Counted from the stretch's first letter, positions 43,945-53,105 are shown. The stretch: DNA of 64,000 nucleotides from Companilactobacillus nodensis DSM 19682 = JCM 14932 = NBRC 107160 (GCF_000615905.1 NZ_BAMN01000003.1:157156-221155); one strand, 5' to 3'. Numbers and translations are program-made. The notes: generated from the letters alone by a model not told the origin.

Positions 43945-44079
43945 TATCATCGTATAACAGGCATACTTACAAATGGTGCCAAACCGAGGTAAGGGTAAGA
44001 GGTCGGCGCGCAAGCGTTTGGAAGATCTTCGCACCTTACCACCGAAACAGCTCTGTACATTGTACAGAGCTGTTTTTTT
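43945..44079 (+). terminator. Structured 3' region and terminator after the LacI gene
   Basis: The terminator AACAGCTCTGTAC/GTACAGAGCTGTT with seven T is at 44046-44079. Before it, GGTAAGG and CCTTACC enclose GCGC- and GAAGATCTTC-containing hairpins (about 43990-44043). This could be a processed 3'-UTR RNA. Confidence 0.6.
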
Positions 44080-44097
44080 GCGGAAAAAAGGACAACA

Positions 44098-44193
44098 AAA
44101 AAACCACTCCGGGGAAGAGTGGCTTTTTGTATAGGGGATTAAATATTGTTATAGGGGGGATGAGAAAAGGGATTTCTTGTATCTCTTATCTAC
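44098..44193 (-). ncRNA. Putative small RNA copy 2
   Basis: Minus-strand transcript from -10 TATTAT (44201-44206). It has a 5' region GATAAGAGATA, CTCATCCCCCCTATAAC, TTTAATCCCCTA, and a terminator AAAAAGCCACTC-TTCCCCG-GAGTGG with seven T. The order of elements is the same as in copies 1 and 3, while the terminator stem sequence differs. Confidence 0.7.
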
Positions 44194-44237
44194 AATTTAT
44201 ATAATACAGGCCTATCATGAAGTATTTGTTTGTAAAT

Positions 44238-44254
44238 TGTGAAAATATTGTGAA
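44238..44254 (-). promoter_or_regulatory. Direct-repeat activator box of small RNA copy 2
   Basis: On the minus strand, TTCACA-ATATT-TTCACA, 31 bases upstream of the -10 hexamer. The -35 position reads ACAAAT, identical to copy 1. Confidence 0.6.
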
Positions 44255-44423
44255 TCTTGGATAGCCAACTTTTGATGATAAGTCTTTTTTATAATTTTAA
44301 ATTCTGTGTCCAATTTTAATACGACAACAATAGTTGTCTCCCTGGGGATAACTAATTCATCCCACGCTTATTAGTATAACTTATTTGATGGATAACTACT
44401 ACTGGTTGATACTAAAAAATAAA
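44255..44423. other. Intergenic stretch between small RNA copies 2 and 3
   Basis: AT-rich, with one short hairpin (GACAAC/GTTGTC near 44326-44341). I see no gene or other supported element. Confidence 0.4.
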
Positions 44424-44521
44424 AAAAATAGAAAGCATCCTGGGGAAGGATGCTTTCTTAGGGGATTAAATATATATGTTATAGGGGGGTGAGAAAAGGG
44501 ATTTTTATATCTCTCATCTAC
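44424..44521 (-). ncRNA. Putative small RNA copy 3
   Basis: Minus-strand transcript from -10 TATGAT (44529-44534). The 5' region GTAGATGAGAGATA is identical to copy 1 apart from one base. It is followed by CTCACCCCCCTATAAC, TTTAATCCCCTA and the terminator AGAAAGCATCC-TTCCCCA-GGATGCTTTCT with a run of T. Confidence 0.7.
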
Positions 44522-44565
44522 AAGTACTATCATAACTAAAGATTATGAATTAAATAATTCTAAAA

Positions 44566-44582
44566 TATGAAAAAAGTGTGAA
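44566..44582 (-). promoter_or_regulatory. Direct-repeat activator box of small RNA copy 3
   Basis: On the minus strand, TTCACA-CTTTT-TTCATA, again 31 bases upstream of the -10 hexamer. Confidence 0.55.
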
Positions 44583-44664
44583 CTTTCATATTTTAGAATT
44601 GGTCTAGATTAATTTAAAATTTATATTGTTAGTTGCATTTTAATCTTATACCACTTATACTATA

Positions 44665-44840
44665 CACATGTTCACTCAAAGAGATGTTGATCTAGGCTGA
44701 AAGTCAACAGTGAAAATGGTGTTTTAATTTTTACAGGTCGCTTACCTTTATCAGCACAAGAGATGCAAGAAATTGCAAATTTGGGTGGAACCGCGTTGAA
44801 GACGTCCCTAATACAGAAATGTATTAGAGGCGTCTTTTTT
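44665..44840 (+). promoter_or_regulatory. T-box-type leader of amino-acid permease 1
   Basis: The T-box GGGTGGAACCGCG (44783-44795) is followed by a terminator GACGTCCCTAATAC...GTATTAGAGGCGTC with six T (44801-44840). A stem III hairpin GATGCAAGAAATTGC precedes it. The upstream 100 bases contain only a short GTTGA/TCAAC hairpin rather than a canonical stem I, so the specifier codon cannot be assigned. Confidence 0.8.
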
Positions 44841-44872
44841 ATTCTCAACGCAGATTAGATTGGAAGTTAATT

Positions 44873-46236
44873 ATGGAAAGTAGCACTAACAAACAAACAC
44901 TCTCGAGATCGCTTGAGGGTCGACATATTCAGATGATCGCCATTGGTGGAGCGATTGGTACGGGACTGTTCTTGGGTTCAGGTAGTGCCATTCACGAAGC
45001 TGGGCCGTCGATCATCTTGGCATATATGATTGCCGGATTCTTTTGTTTCTTCATGATGCGAGCCATTGGTGAATTATTATTATCTGATACGACCAAGCAT
45101 TCATTCTTAGATTTCATCAGAATTTATTTGGGAGACAGATTTGAATTCGTAACTGGCTGGGCCTATTGGCTCTGCTGGATCACAGTCGCTATGGCGGACC
45201 TCACTGCTTCCGGTATTTATATCAGATATTGGTTCCCAGGAGTGCCACAGTGGTTATCGGCGCTAGTTATTCTATTAGTTTTATTCTCAATGAATTTTGT
45301 GAACGTCAAATTATTCGGTGAGATGGAAACTGGATTCTCGATGATCAAGATCATCGCCATCATTGCTTTAGTAGCGGTTGGTTGTGGAATGGCAATTTAC
45401 GGTGCACCGGTTCAAGGTGGTCAGGCGACATTTTCTAACTTGGTCAATCAAGGCGGATTTTTCCCAACTGGATTCAAAGGGTTCTTGATGTCATTTCAAA
45501 TGGTTATTTTCGCCTTTGTTGGTATCGAAATGGTTGGATTGACCGCTGGTGAAGCCGCTGATCCAGAGATCAACTTACCTAAGGCTATCAATAGTTTGCC
45601 AATTCGAATCGGCTTGTTCTATGTTGGCTCAATGATCGCATCATGAGTGTCTATCCTTGGGACAAGATTTCAACTAGCTCCAGTCCATTCGTTCAAGTTT
45701 TTTCTGGTATTGGAATCAATGGTGCCGCTGGAATATTGAACTTCGTTGTCCTGACTGCTTCATTGTCGGCGACTAACAGTTGCTTGTTCAGCACCAGTCG
45801 AACGTTATATAGTTTGAGTCTGAAAGGTAACGCACCTCGTAAGTTTAAGTTAATAGGAAGAAACGGTGTGCCAGTTTGGGCACTGATCTTCTCAACGGCA
45901 GCATTGTTAGTCATTGTAGCGTTGAACTTTTTCATGCCATCGAGTGTTTTCAGTTTGATCTCAACTGTTTCAACGATCAACTTCATTATTGTTTGGATGA
46001 TCCTGATTTGGACACACTTAAGATTCCGCAAGCAAAATCCTAATGGTATCAAGATTTTCAAGATGCCGTTATATCCTTTTAGCAATTACATTAGTTTGAT
46101 CTTTTTCTTGGCAATATTAATTCTATTGCTATACGTTAAAACAACGAGAATTCCGATGATGGTCACAGTCGTCTTCTGGATCGTCATGTTGTCGATTTAT
46201 CACAAAGGCAAAAACAGAGATGCTGAAATTAGCTGA
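44873..46236 (+). pseudogene. APC-family amino-acid permease 1, frameshifted as sequenced
   Basis: The first frame (to 45646) covers the N-terminal half with the APC motif IGGAIGTGLFLGSGSAIHEAGPS and ends YVGSMIAS. The second (from 45643) continues MSVYPWDKIS.... The paralogue at 46396 reads YVGSMIAIMAVYPW there, so one missing A at about 45640 accounts for the break. Repaired, the permease has about 454 residues and 12 membrane segments and resembles the GABA/aromatic/proline amino-acid permeases. A T-box leader indicates control by an uncharged tRNA. About three quarters of residues match the tandem paralogue by eye. Confidence 0.88.
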
Positions 46237-46289
46237 GATTCAGTAAGTATTCAATGGCAAAGTGGTTCGCTCCCGCTATCGAGCATAAG

Positions 46290-46371
46290 AGATGCAGGAA
46301 ACTGCGAAATTTGGGTGGAACCGCGTTACGACGTCCCTGATACAGAAATGTATTAGTGGCGTCTTTTTTTA
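46290..46371 (+). promoter_or_regulatory. Truncated T-box (3' half only) of amino-acid permease 2
   Basis: Stem III (GATGCAGGAAACTGC), T-box GGGTGGAACCGCG (46314-46326) and terminator (46331-46371) are nearly identical to those of the first permease. Only about 55 bases separate them from the previous stop, too few for stem I. This looks like a partial duplication that has lost the codon-reading part. Confidence 0.75.
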
Positions 46372-46395
46372 TAAAAAATTAAGGGAGCTGATACT

Positions 46396-47732
46396 ATGAG
46401 TGAAGAACAAACTCTTTCTAGGTCGTTAGGAAGTAGACATATACAGATGATTGCAATCGGTGGAGCGATTGGTACAGGACTATTCCTGGGGTCTGGTGAG
46501 GCGATCCACAAGTCAGGACCATCGATCATTTTCTCGTATTTGATTACCGGACTATTTTGTTTTTTCATGATGCGAGCCATCGGTGAACTGTTGTTGTCAG
46601 ATACATCAAAGCATTCCTTTTTGGATTTCATTCGCATTTATTTGGGCGATAGATTTGAATTCGTGACTGGCTGGGCTTATTGGTTTTGTTGGATAACTTT
46701 GGCAATGGCTGATCTTACAGCCACTGGTATTTATGTGAAGTATTGGTTCCCACAAGTACCACAGTGGGCAACAGCATTGACAGTGTTAGTGATTCTATTC
46801 GCAATTAATTTTGTGAACGTGAAGCTGTTTGGTGAGATGGAATCGAGTTTTTCGATGATCAAGGTTATTGCCATCATTGTTCTAGTTATAGTTGGTTTTG
46901 CGATGGCAATATTCCATATGCCAGTCAGTGGGGGCCACGCTAGCTTTGCCAACTTAGTGAATCACGGAGGACTATTTCCAACTGGATTGACAGGATTCTT
47001 GTTATCATTTCAAATGGTAGTCTTTGCCTTTGTTGGAATCGAGATGGTCGGTATCACAGCGGGTGAAACTGATAATCCCGAGATCAATCTCCCCAAGGCT
47101 ATCAACTCTGTACCGATCAGAATTGGTTTGTTCTATGTTGGGTCAATGATTGCCATCATGGCGGTTTATCCCTGGAATAATATTACGACCGATGCCAGTC
47201 CTTTTGTTCAGGTCTTCTCAGGTATTGGGATTAAAAGTGCTGCTGGAATCTTAAATTTTGTAGTTTTAACAGCTGCGCTATCAGCCACTAACAGTTGTTT
47301 GTTCAGTACTAGTCGGACTTTGTATAGCTTGAGTATCAAGGGTAATGCGCCAAAGAAAATGGCCATGGTCGGACGTAACGGCGTTCCGGTCTGGGCCCTG
47401 ATGTTCTCCGGAGCAGCTTGTTAGTTATCGTATTGATGAATTACTTCATGCCGGCGAGCGTATTCAGTTTGATATCGACCGTTTCGACGATCAACTTCAT
47501 CGTAGTTTGGATTGTCTTATTGTGGACACATGTGGTCTATCGTCACAGGACTAAGAGTCTGAGTGCTTATCAGATGCCAGGGTATCCCTATACTAACTAT
47601 TTGAGTTTGGCATTCTTCATTGGAATTTTGGTGCTATTAGTTATTATTAAGCAAACACGAATGGCGATGATCTTCACGGCGCTGTTCTGGATCGTTTTGG
47701 TATTCATTTATAACATGCGTAAAAAGGTGTAA
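46396..47732 (+). pseudogene. APC-family amino-acid permease 2, frameshifted as sequenced
   Basis: A tandem paralogue of permease 1. The first frame ends ALMFSGAAC at 47424; the second (from 47418) reads LVIVLMNYFMPASVFSLISTVSTINF. Permease 1 has STAALLVIVALNFFMPSSVF there, so one missing T at 47418-47419 explains the break. The repaired protein has about 445 residues and 12 membrane segments. Substrate is unknown. A T-box 3' half and an aagggagctg ribosome binding site precede the start. Confidence 0.88.
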
Positions 47733-47770
47733 AAAAAAGAGATACATTCCAACGAATGTATCTCTTTTTT
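47733..47770. terminator. Terminator after permease 2
   Basis: AAAAAAGAGATACATTC and GAATGTATCTCTTTTTT pair perfectly around four bases. Confidence 0.9.
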
Positions 47771-47797
47771 GAAACGCGTTTTTAACACGCTCTAGCT

Positions 47798-48232
47798 CTA
47801 GTTGATATCAATATGATGACCTAAGTCTTTTTTATCTTCGACCTTAGGCAAATTAATCTTCAAAACTCCATCAACATAGTCAGCCTTGATGTTGTTCTCG
47901 TCAACTGCTGGTAAGTGATATTGTCTTGCGAAGCGTCCGCCTGAACGTTCACTCATAATCATATCGCCGTTCTTATCCTCATGATCATTGAAGCTGTCGC
48001 GGTGACCACTGATCGTTAGTGTGTTGTTTTGATAATTAATATCAATATTCTTCTTGTCAAAAGCTGGCATATCTACATGAACTTCATAGGCTTTGTCAGA
48101 TTCTTTAATGTCTGTCTTTAGTGTTGTATCAGTATTAGCATCCTTAAAGAATGTTGGAAAGCTATTCATCCAATTTGTATCAAACCAGTCTCTCATAAGG
48201 TCATTTGGACGATCCATAATTTCGTTACTCAT
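47798..48232 (-). CDS. hsp20: Small heat-shock protein, Hsp20/alpha-crystallin family
   Basis: A 144-residue chaperone that holds unfolded proteins. The alpha-crystallin domain covers about 38-135 (TDIKESDKAYEVHVDMPAFDKKNI..., NNTLTISGHRD, the strand DGVLKINLPK near 121-130). The N-terminal part carries the usual DWFDTNW...FPTFF hydrophobic residues. A perfect CIRCE element upstream indicates repression by HrcA. A -35/-10 pair TTGAAC/TACAAT lies between CIRCE and the start, and aaggaag is the ribosome binding site. Confidence 0.95.
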   Translation of the reverse strand: MSNEIMDRPNDLMRDWFDTNWMNSFPTFFKDANTDTTLKTDIKESDKAYEVHVDMPAFDKKNIDINYQNNTLTISGHRDSFNDHEDKNGDMIMSERSGGRFARQYHLPAVDENNIKADYVDGVLKINLPKVEDKKDLGHHIDIN

Positions 48233-48300
48233 ATATCAATTACTTCCTTTCCTTCATTACAAATACATTGTAGTACCTGCTTGGGGGAAAGTTCAAACAT

Positions 48301-48327
48301 TTAGCACTCTTAATTGCCGAGTGCTAA
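48301..48327. promoter_or_regulatory. CIRCE operator (HrcA)
   Basis: TTAGCACTC-N9-GAGTGCTAA, an exact match to the consensus, about 70 bases upstream of hsp20. It also lies 4 bases from the end of the opuCD gene. Confidence 0.95.
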
Positions 48328-48330
48328 AAA

Positions 48331-48993
48331 TTATTTTTTCATGTAGTTAGTTGGTTCGAAATACTTCTGTAGTAAACCGATCAATAAGTCAGTAATGACA
48401 GCCATTAGAGCGGTTGGTAATGCTCCAGCTAAGATCAGTGGGGCACCATCAGTTGCGTTAGTACCACGAATGATCAAGTCACCCAATCCACCGGCACCGA
48501 CGAAGGAACCAATAGCAGTGTTACCGATGGCAACGACCATGGCGGTACGAATACCAGACATGATAACTGACATTGCAAGTGGCAGTTTGACCATGTAGAG
48601 CAGTTGTATTCCAGTCATTCCCATACCACGAGCCGAATCAATCACATTTGGATCAACGTTTTTCATACCGGTGTAAGTGTTCTTGAGAATAGGTAGTAAC
48701 GAGTATAAGAATATTGTCACGATAACCGTGTTAGGACCTAATCCCAACACCAACATGATAATTGATAGCATTGCCAGTGAAGGTACGGTCTGGATAACGT
48801 TAGCGATACTGATGATGAAGTTACCTAGTTTGTAGTGGTTTGCGATATAGATTCCCAAAGGAATCCCGATGATTGCGGCAATCAAGACCCCATAGAATGA
48901 GATCAAGAAGTGACGGCAAAATTGTTCTAAGATATAAATTCCATTGTGAGTAAAATAAAAAATTAATTGTCTCCATAACGGCTGGTCAGCCAT
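48331..48993 (-). CDS. opuCD: Osmoprotectant ABC importer, permease OpuCD
   Basis: A 220-residue membrane subunit of a glycine betaine/carnitine/choline importer. It has five or six hydrophobic segments and the permease EAA-like loop DSARGMGMTGIQLLYMVKLPLAMS near 127-150. I set the start at ATG 48993, one base after the opuCC stop (coupled translation); the upstream frame lies inside opuCC. Last gene of a four-gene operon opuCA-CB-CC-CD, the standard Firmicutes order. Confidence 0.93.
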   Translation of the reverse strand: MADQPLWRQLIFYFTHNGIYILEQFCRHFLISFYGVLIAAIIGIPLGIYIANHYKLGNFIISIANVIQTVPSLAMLSIIMLVLGLGPNTVIVTIFLYSLLPILKNTYTGMKNVDPNVIDSARGMGMTGIQLLYMVKLPLAMSVIMSGIRTAMVVAIGNTAIGSFVGAGGLGDLIIRGTNATDGAPLILAGALPTALMAVITDLLIGLLQKYFEPTNYMKK

Positions 48994-48994
48994 A

Positions 48995-49921
48995 TTATTT
49001 TTCACCCCTAAAGTAATTATGTTTTTGTAAGAATTCTTGTGCGACATCTGCCGGTTCACGGAGATTATTATCGACTTCGTAATTCATTGTTTGCATTTGT
49101 GATAATGAGATTTTTCCATCCAAACGATGTAGTAATGGTTTGAGCTCAGGATGTTTGCGCAACAGACTGTTATTGACGACCATGCTTGTATCATATGGTG
49201 GGAAGAAGTGCTTGTTGTCAGGTAATATCTTCAAGTTGTAACTCTTGATTCGCCCATCGGTTGAGTAACCTAGAACGGCAGACATTTTACCAGCCGCAAC
49301 GGCTGAGTAGACCAAACCAACTTGCATTGGATAGACACGCTTAAAAGTAAATCCGTAAGCACGTGAAAAAGCTGGGTAACCATCATCAGGACGGTTGATC
49401 CAGATATTATCAGCACCGATATTGATGTTTGGAGCGATTTTCTTCAAGTCACTGATATTGTGCAAGTTATATTTTTTAGCCATTTCTTGTGTGACTAACA
49501 TGTTGTAGGTATTAGCGAAACCGTAAGTAGGGAACCAAGTTTGGTCGAAGCGTTGTTTGTAGAGTCGTTTGACAGTACGGTTAGCCTTGGTGCGATTGCT
49601 GATAGGCTTGTGATTCAAAGTGGCGATAAGTTCATCACCAGTGAAGTTTTCAGCTGCTATATCGGCGTTATTGCGCATCAAAGCCGCATGGACCAATTGG
49701 TTAGATCCTAAGTTATTGACGATTTCAGTGTGATAATTAGTTTCGTGTGAAATCAATTCCATGATGATCTCAGACATGATCATGGATTCAGTGGTCGATA
49801 GACTGGCAACACGAATCGTATCTTTGGAGCCGGAACTGAGTCCGGGCCAGCCACAACTTGAGACTAAGAGCATCGTGGCTAGTGAGATAAGTGTAATGAT
49901 TTTTTTGAATATTTTTTTCAT
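48995..49921 (-). CDS. opuCC: Osmoprotectant ABC importer, substrate-binding lipoprotein OpuCC
   Basis: A 308-residue extracytoplasmic binding protein. A signal peptide with lipobox LLVSSC (C23) anchors it to the membrane. The OpuAC-like domain contains TESMIMSEIIMELIS near 43-57, DIAAENFTGDEL near 86-97 and conserved aromatic residues that form betaine-binding cages. It lies two bases after opuCB. Confidence 0.94.
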   Translation of the reverse strand: MKKIFKKIITLISLATMLLVSSCGWPGLSSGSKDTIRVASLSTTESMIMSEIIMELISHETNYHTEIVNNLGSNQLVHAALMRNNADIAAENFTGDELIATLNHKPISNRTKANRTVKRLYKQRFDQTWFPTYGFANTYNMLVTQEMAKKYNLHNISDLKKIAPNINIGADNIWINRPDDGYPAFSRAYGFTFKRVYPMQVGLVYSAVAAGKMSAVLGYSTDGRIKSYNLKILPDNKHFFPPYDTSMVVNNSLLRKHPELKPLLHRLDGKISLSQMQTMNYEVDNNLREPADVAQEFLQKHNYFRGEK

Positions 49922-49923
49922 GA

Positions 49924-50559
49924 TTACACCTCACTACGTTTCGTTTTTGGTGTAACTTTTTTCTCAAATATTCCTAATAGGTAATCGGCTAGGATCGCCA
50001 AGATAGTAACGGGGATCGTACCACCGATGATCAGACTAGGGTTGTAGAGATTCAGTCCGTTAAAGATGAAATCACCTAATCCACCGGCACCGATGTACGA
50101 CGCCAAAGTAGACCAAGAAATAACATAAACAGTTGAGAGCCTGATACCAGACATAATAATAGGCATGGACATTGGTATTTCAACTTTAAAAATGGACTGC
50201 ATCGTTGTCATTCCCAGACCACGAGCGGCGTCGATCAAGTTTGCGTTGACTTTTTTCATCCCAATATAGGTATTACGCAAAATTGGTAGTAGTGAATAAA
50301 TGAAGAGTGCTACGATAGCAGGGACTTTTCCGATACCAAAGATTGGGATCATCAAAGCTAATAGTGCTAGTGAGGGAATGGTTTGAAGCATCCCTGAAAT
50401 CGACATTACGTATTTGGCTGTTTTGTCGTAGCGTGTTAATAGAATACCGAGCGGTACGGCGACAATTATGCCGAGGATAATGGCAAAAGCTGAGATGTAG
50501 ATCTGCTCCCAGGTTTTGATTATCAATTCAGAGCCATGCTGGTTCAGAAAAGAAATCAT
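49924..50559 (-). CDS. opuCB: Osmoprotectant ABC importer, permease OpuCB
   Basis: A 211-residue membrane subunit with about five hydrophobic segments and the permease loop [24 protein letters not shown] near 112-135. It pairs with OpuCD as the heterodimeric channel. Its start overlaps the end of opuCA by four bases (ATGA). Confidence 0.94.
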   Translation of the reverse strand: MISFLNQHGSELIIKTWEQIYISAFAIILGIIVAVPLGILLTRYDKTAKYVMSISGMLQTIPSLALLALMIPIFGIGKVPAIVALFIYSLLPILRNTYIGMKKVNANLIDAARGLGMTTMQSIFKVEIPMSMPIIMSGIRLSTVYVISWSTLASYIGAGGLGDFIFNGLNLYNPSLIIGGTIPVTILAILADYLLGIFEKKVTPKTKRSEV

Positions 50560-51758
50560 GCATTATCACTCTCCTTTGCGATCGTATCGGGTAATTTGAT
50601 GTTATCAGGATTATCCAACTCTTCCTTACCCCAGATGGCATCATAGATGATGTTGACGAGGGATGCACGAGTGACGATACCAATCAAGTTGTTGTCATTA
50701 TCGATAACGGGTACGTACTTGTAACCTTGCTTGAGGATACGTTCACTCGTATCACGCAAATATGACGTTGTCTTGACTTTAAAACGATTAGCTTGGTAAA
50801 TGTCCGAGACATTTGAATACTTCGAGTAACGGTCGTTAATCGTCTCCAGATCGATAAAACCTTTTAGTTTGTTGTTGTCATCAGTAACTAATAAGGTATC
50901 AACGTGACGATAACTCATTTCACGAATTGCTTCAGCTAATGATTGTCCGAGAGTGATCTTAGCCGGATTCTTCGACATGATATCACTGACAGAGAGTGTG
51001 TTTTGTTGAGCTTGTAGTAGACGTTCTTCACCAAGTAATTCCTTAACGAAGTCGTTACCAGGGTGTTGCAAGATATTATCAGGTGTATCATCTTGGATAA
51101 CGTGACCGCTGTCCATGATGACGATATGAGTTGCGAGTTTCAGAGCTTCATCCATATCGTGCGTAACGAAGATAATGGTTTTTCCAAGTTCTTCTTGCAA
51201 GTGTTTAACAAGTTCTTGCAAGTCGTCACGTGTAATTGGATCAAGCGCACCGAATGGTTCGTCCATCAAGATGATATCTTGATCGGCGGCCAGAGCACGA
51301 ACGACACCGATTCTTTGTTGCTGCCCACCGGATAATTCGGCAGGGTAACGATCTAAATAACTTTCAGGCAAGTCAGCCAATTTTATTAATTCTTTAGCCT
51401 TACGGTCCATTTTATCCTGTTGCCACTTGAGCAGCTTGGGTACTAGGGTGATATTGTCCTTAATGGTCATGTGAGGCATTAGTCCATTATTCTGAATAAC
51501 GTAGCCAATCGTACGTCGTAGTCTTACTGGGTCGAATGTCTTAAGATTCTTTCCCTTAAAAATGATTTTGCCGCGACTAGGTTCGATCATACGGTTGATC
51601 ATTCTCATAGTTGTCGTCTTACCAGAGCCAGAAGTTCCGATCAGGCAAACGAATTCCCCCTTATTAACAGTAATATTGATATCTTCAACGGCGTCATTGC
51701 CGCCGCGGTAGTTCTTTGCTACATTTTGAAACGATATTATTTCTTTTGCAGACTGCAT
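50556..51758 (-). CDS. opuCA: Osmoprotectant ABC importer, ATPase OpuCA with CBS domains
   Basis: A 400-residue ATP-binding subunit: Walker [10 protein letters not shown] near 36-44, Q-loop, signature LSGGQQQR near 141-148, Walker [14 protein letters not shown] near 161-173. Two C-terminal CBS domains (about 255-310 and 320-375) are thought to sense ionic strength or nucleotides in the OpuC/OpuA family. It is the first gene of the operon and starts behind aggagg. Confidence 0.95.
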   Translation of the reverse strand: MQSAKEIISFQNVAKNYRGGNDAVEDINITVNKGEFVCLIGTSGSGKTTTMRMINRMIEPSRGKIIFKGKNLKTFDPVRLRRTIGYVIQNNGLMPHMTIKDNITLVPKLLKWQQDKMDRKAKELIKLADLPESYLDRYPAELSGGQQQRIGVVRALAADQDIILMDEPFGALDPITRDDLQELVKHLQEELGKTIIFVTHDMDEALKLATHIVIMDSGHVIQDDTPDNILQHPGNDFVKELLGEERLLQAQQNTLSVSDIMSKNPAKITLGQSLAEAIREMSYRHVDTLLVTDDNNKLKGFIDLETINDRYSKYSNVSDIYQANRFKVKTTSYLRDTSERILKQGYKYVPVIDNDNNLIGIVTRASLVNIIYDAIWGKEELDNPDNIKLPDTIAKESDNA

Positions 51759-51836
51759 AAATCCTCCTATAAAATGACTAACGATAGCTATGATACAATT
51801 ATAGAGAGATTAATTCAAAAAGAGGTCGAGGATAAA

Positions 51837-52202
51837 ATGACAAAAATAGTTCTCAAACGTATCTATAACAAGGAATTGCCCGCCGGATATAGAATTTTAG
51901 TTGATCGGCTCTGGCCACGAGGTATGTCCAAATTACGTGCCAACTTGGATCTTTGGGCCAAGGATATCTCACCTACACCTGAATTACGTAAGTGGTTTGG
52001 TCATGATCCAGAAAAGTTTCCTGAATTCGAACAGAAATATCTGGCAGAGATTGAAAATAATGACTATACCAAAGAGTTTGTTTCTACCGTTATAACGGCG
52101 TTGAAGGATCAAGATGTCCTGATTTTGTACGGTGCAAAAGACGAAGAACACAACAATGCTGACGTTCTCATAAAATATTTGAATAAAGTAATAAATAAAT
52201 AA
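51837..52202 (+). CDS. DUF488-family protein (YeaO-like)
   Basis: A 121-residue protein with the DUF488 pattern RILVDRLWPRGMSK near 19-32, LDLWAKDISPTPELRKWFGHDPEKFPEF near 37-64 and VLILYGAKDEEHNNA near 98-112. Its biochemical role is not established. I chose ATG 51837 behind gaggtcgagg; the frame extends 37 residues upstream into the opuCA promoter region without family similarity. Divergent from the opuC operon. Confidence 0.88.
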   Translation: MTKIVLKRIYNKELPAGYRILVDRLWPRGMSKLRANLDLWAKDISPTPELRKWFGHDPEKFPEFEQKYLAEIENNDYTKEFVSTVITALKDQDVLILYGAKDEEHNNADVLIKYLNKVINK

Positions 52203-52266
52203 TTGAAGAATATACCTATCGTATTATAATTAACATAAGTAAAGCTAAAAGACGGGACGGATTAAA

Positions 52267-53105
52267 ATGGAAGAATTCGATCTAGCAACTCTTCTTTCCA
52301 GCAACGAAAAAACTTTAATACGAGTGCTACAAAATTATGCCAGAACAAATGATCTGGTTATTTTTGTGTTAGATAATAATGACAAGTTGATGTCGAACGC
52401 CTTAGGTGAAGCGGCAGAAAAAAGTATTCTAGCTGATTTAAGTAAGGTTAAGAATTTTGCACAATTAAGTACTGATCGTTTCAAATACAATATTGAGTTG
52501 ACTGATGTGCCGATTAGAATCTCCACCATTAACCAAATGGTCGGTAAATTGTACGTTGCTCATGATGTCTCAGGTAAGCCTAGTCCTGAGAGTCTACAGT
52601 TATTGCAGAGATTGCAGAAACAGGCTGAGTTCTTGAAGTACTTGTTCGAGAACATGGCACGTTTATTGGTCGAAAATCGTGGTATTGATGACTTCTTGGT
52701 CAAACAACCAGTCAACGTTGATGACATGATCGAGGAGTTAGATGACAATGAGGCCATAGCATTGCAACAATTAAAAGGGCTATCGACTTCTAATCGAGCA
52801 TCATAACCGCGGTTGAATTCATTGATGATAATTTGGACAAACGATTAACACTGGACCAAGTTGCGAATCGAGTTTATTTGTCAGATTATTATTTCAGTAA
52901 GCTGTTTAAGAAGGAAACCAAGTTGAGTTTTTCAGTTTATTTGAATGCCAGAAAAGTTCAACGAGCAATGTTTTTGTTGAAGGATACCGAGATGAGTATT
53001 CAAGATGTTTCGAATGAACTAGGGTTCACCCGAATGAGTTACTTCAGTCAAACCTTCAAAAAGTATACTGGCTATACACCGTCGAAGTTCCGCCACAACA
53101 AATAA
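52267..53105 (+). pseudogene. PocR-like sensor with AraC-type DNA-binding domain, frameshifted as sequenced
   Basis: The first frame (to 52806) encodes a sensor resembling PocR ligand-binding domains. The second (ATG 52833, open from about 52797) encodes an AraC HTH pair (LTLDQVANRVYLSDYYFSKLFKKE..., MSIQDVSNELGFTRMSYFSQTFKKYTGYTPSKFR). Adding one A at about 52797 joins them (SNRSIITAVEFIDDN). The repaired regulator has about 280 residues. PocR-type activators often control propanediol or cobalamin genes, but none lies nearby. Confidence 0.85.

Noticed and set aside
42600..44600. CRISPR-like interpretation of the three spaced repeats
   Set aside because: The copies are about 100 bp long, lie 300-1500 bp apart, carry promoters and terminators, and no cas genes are present.
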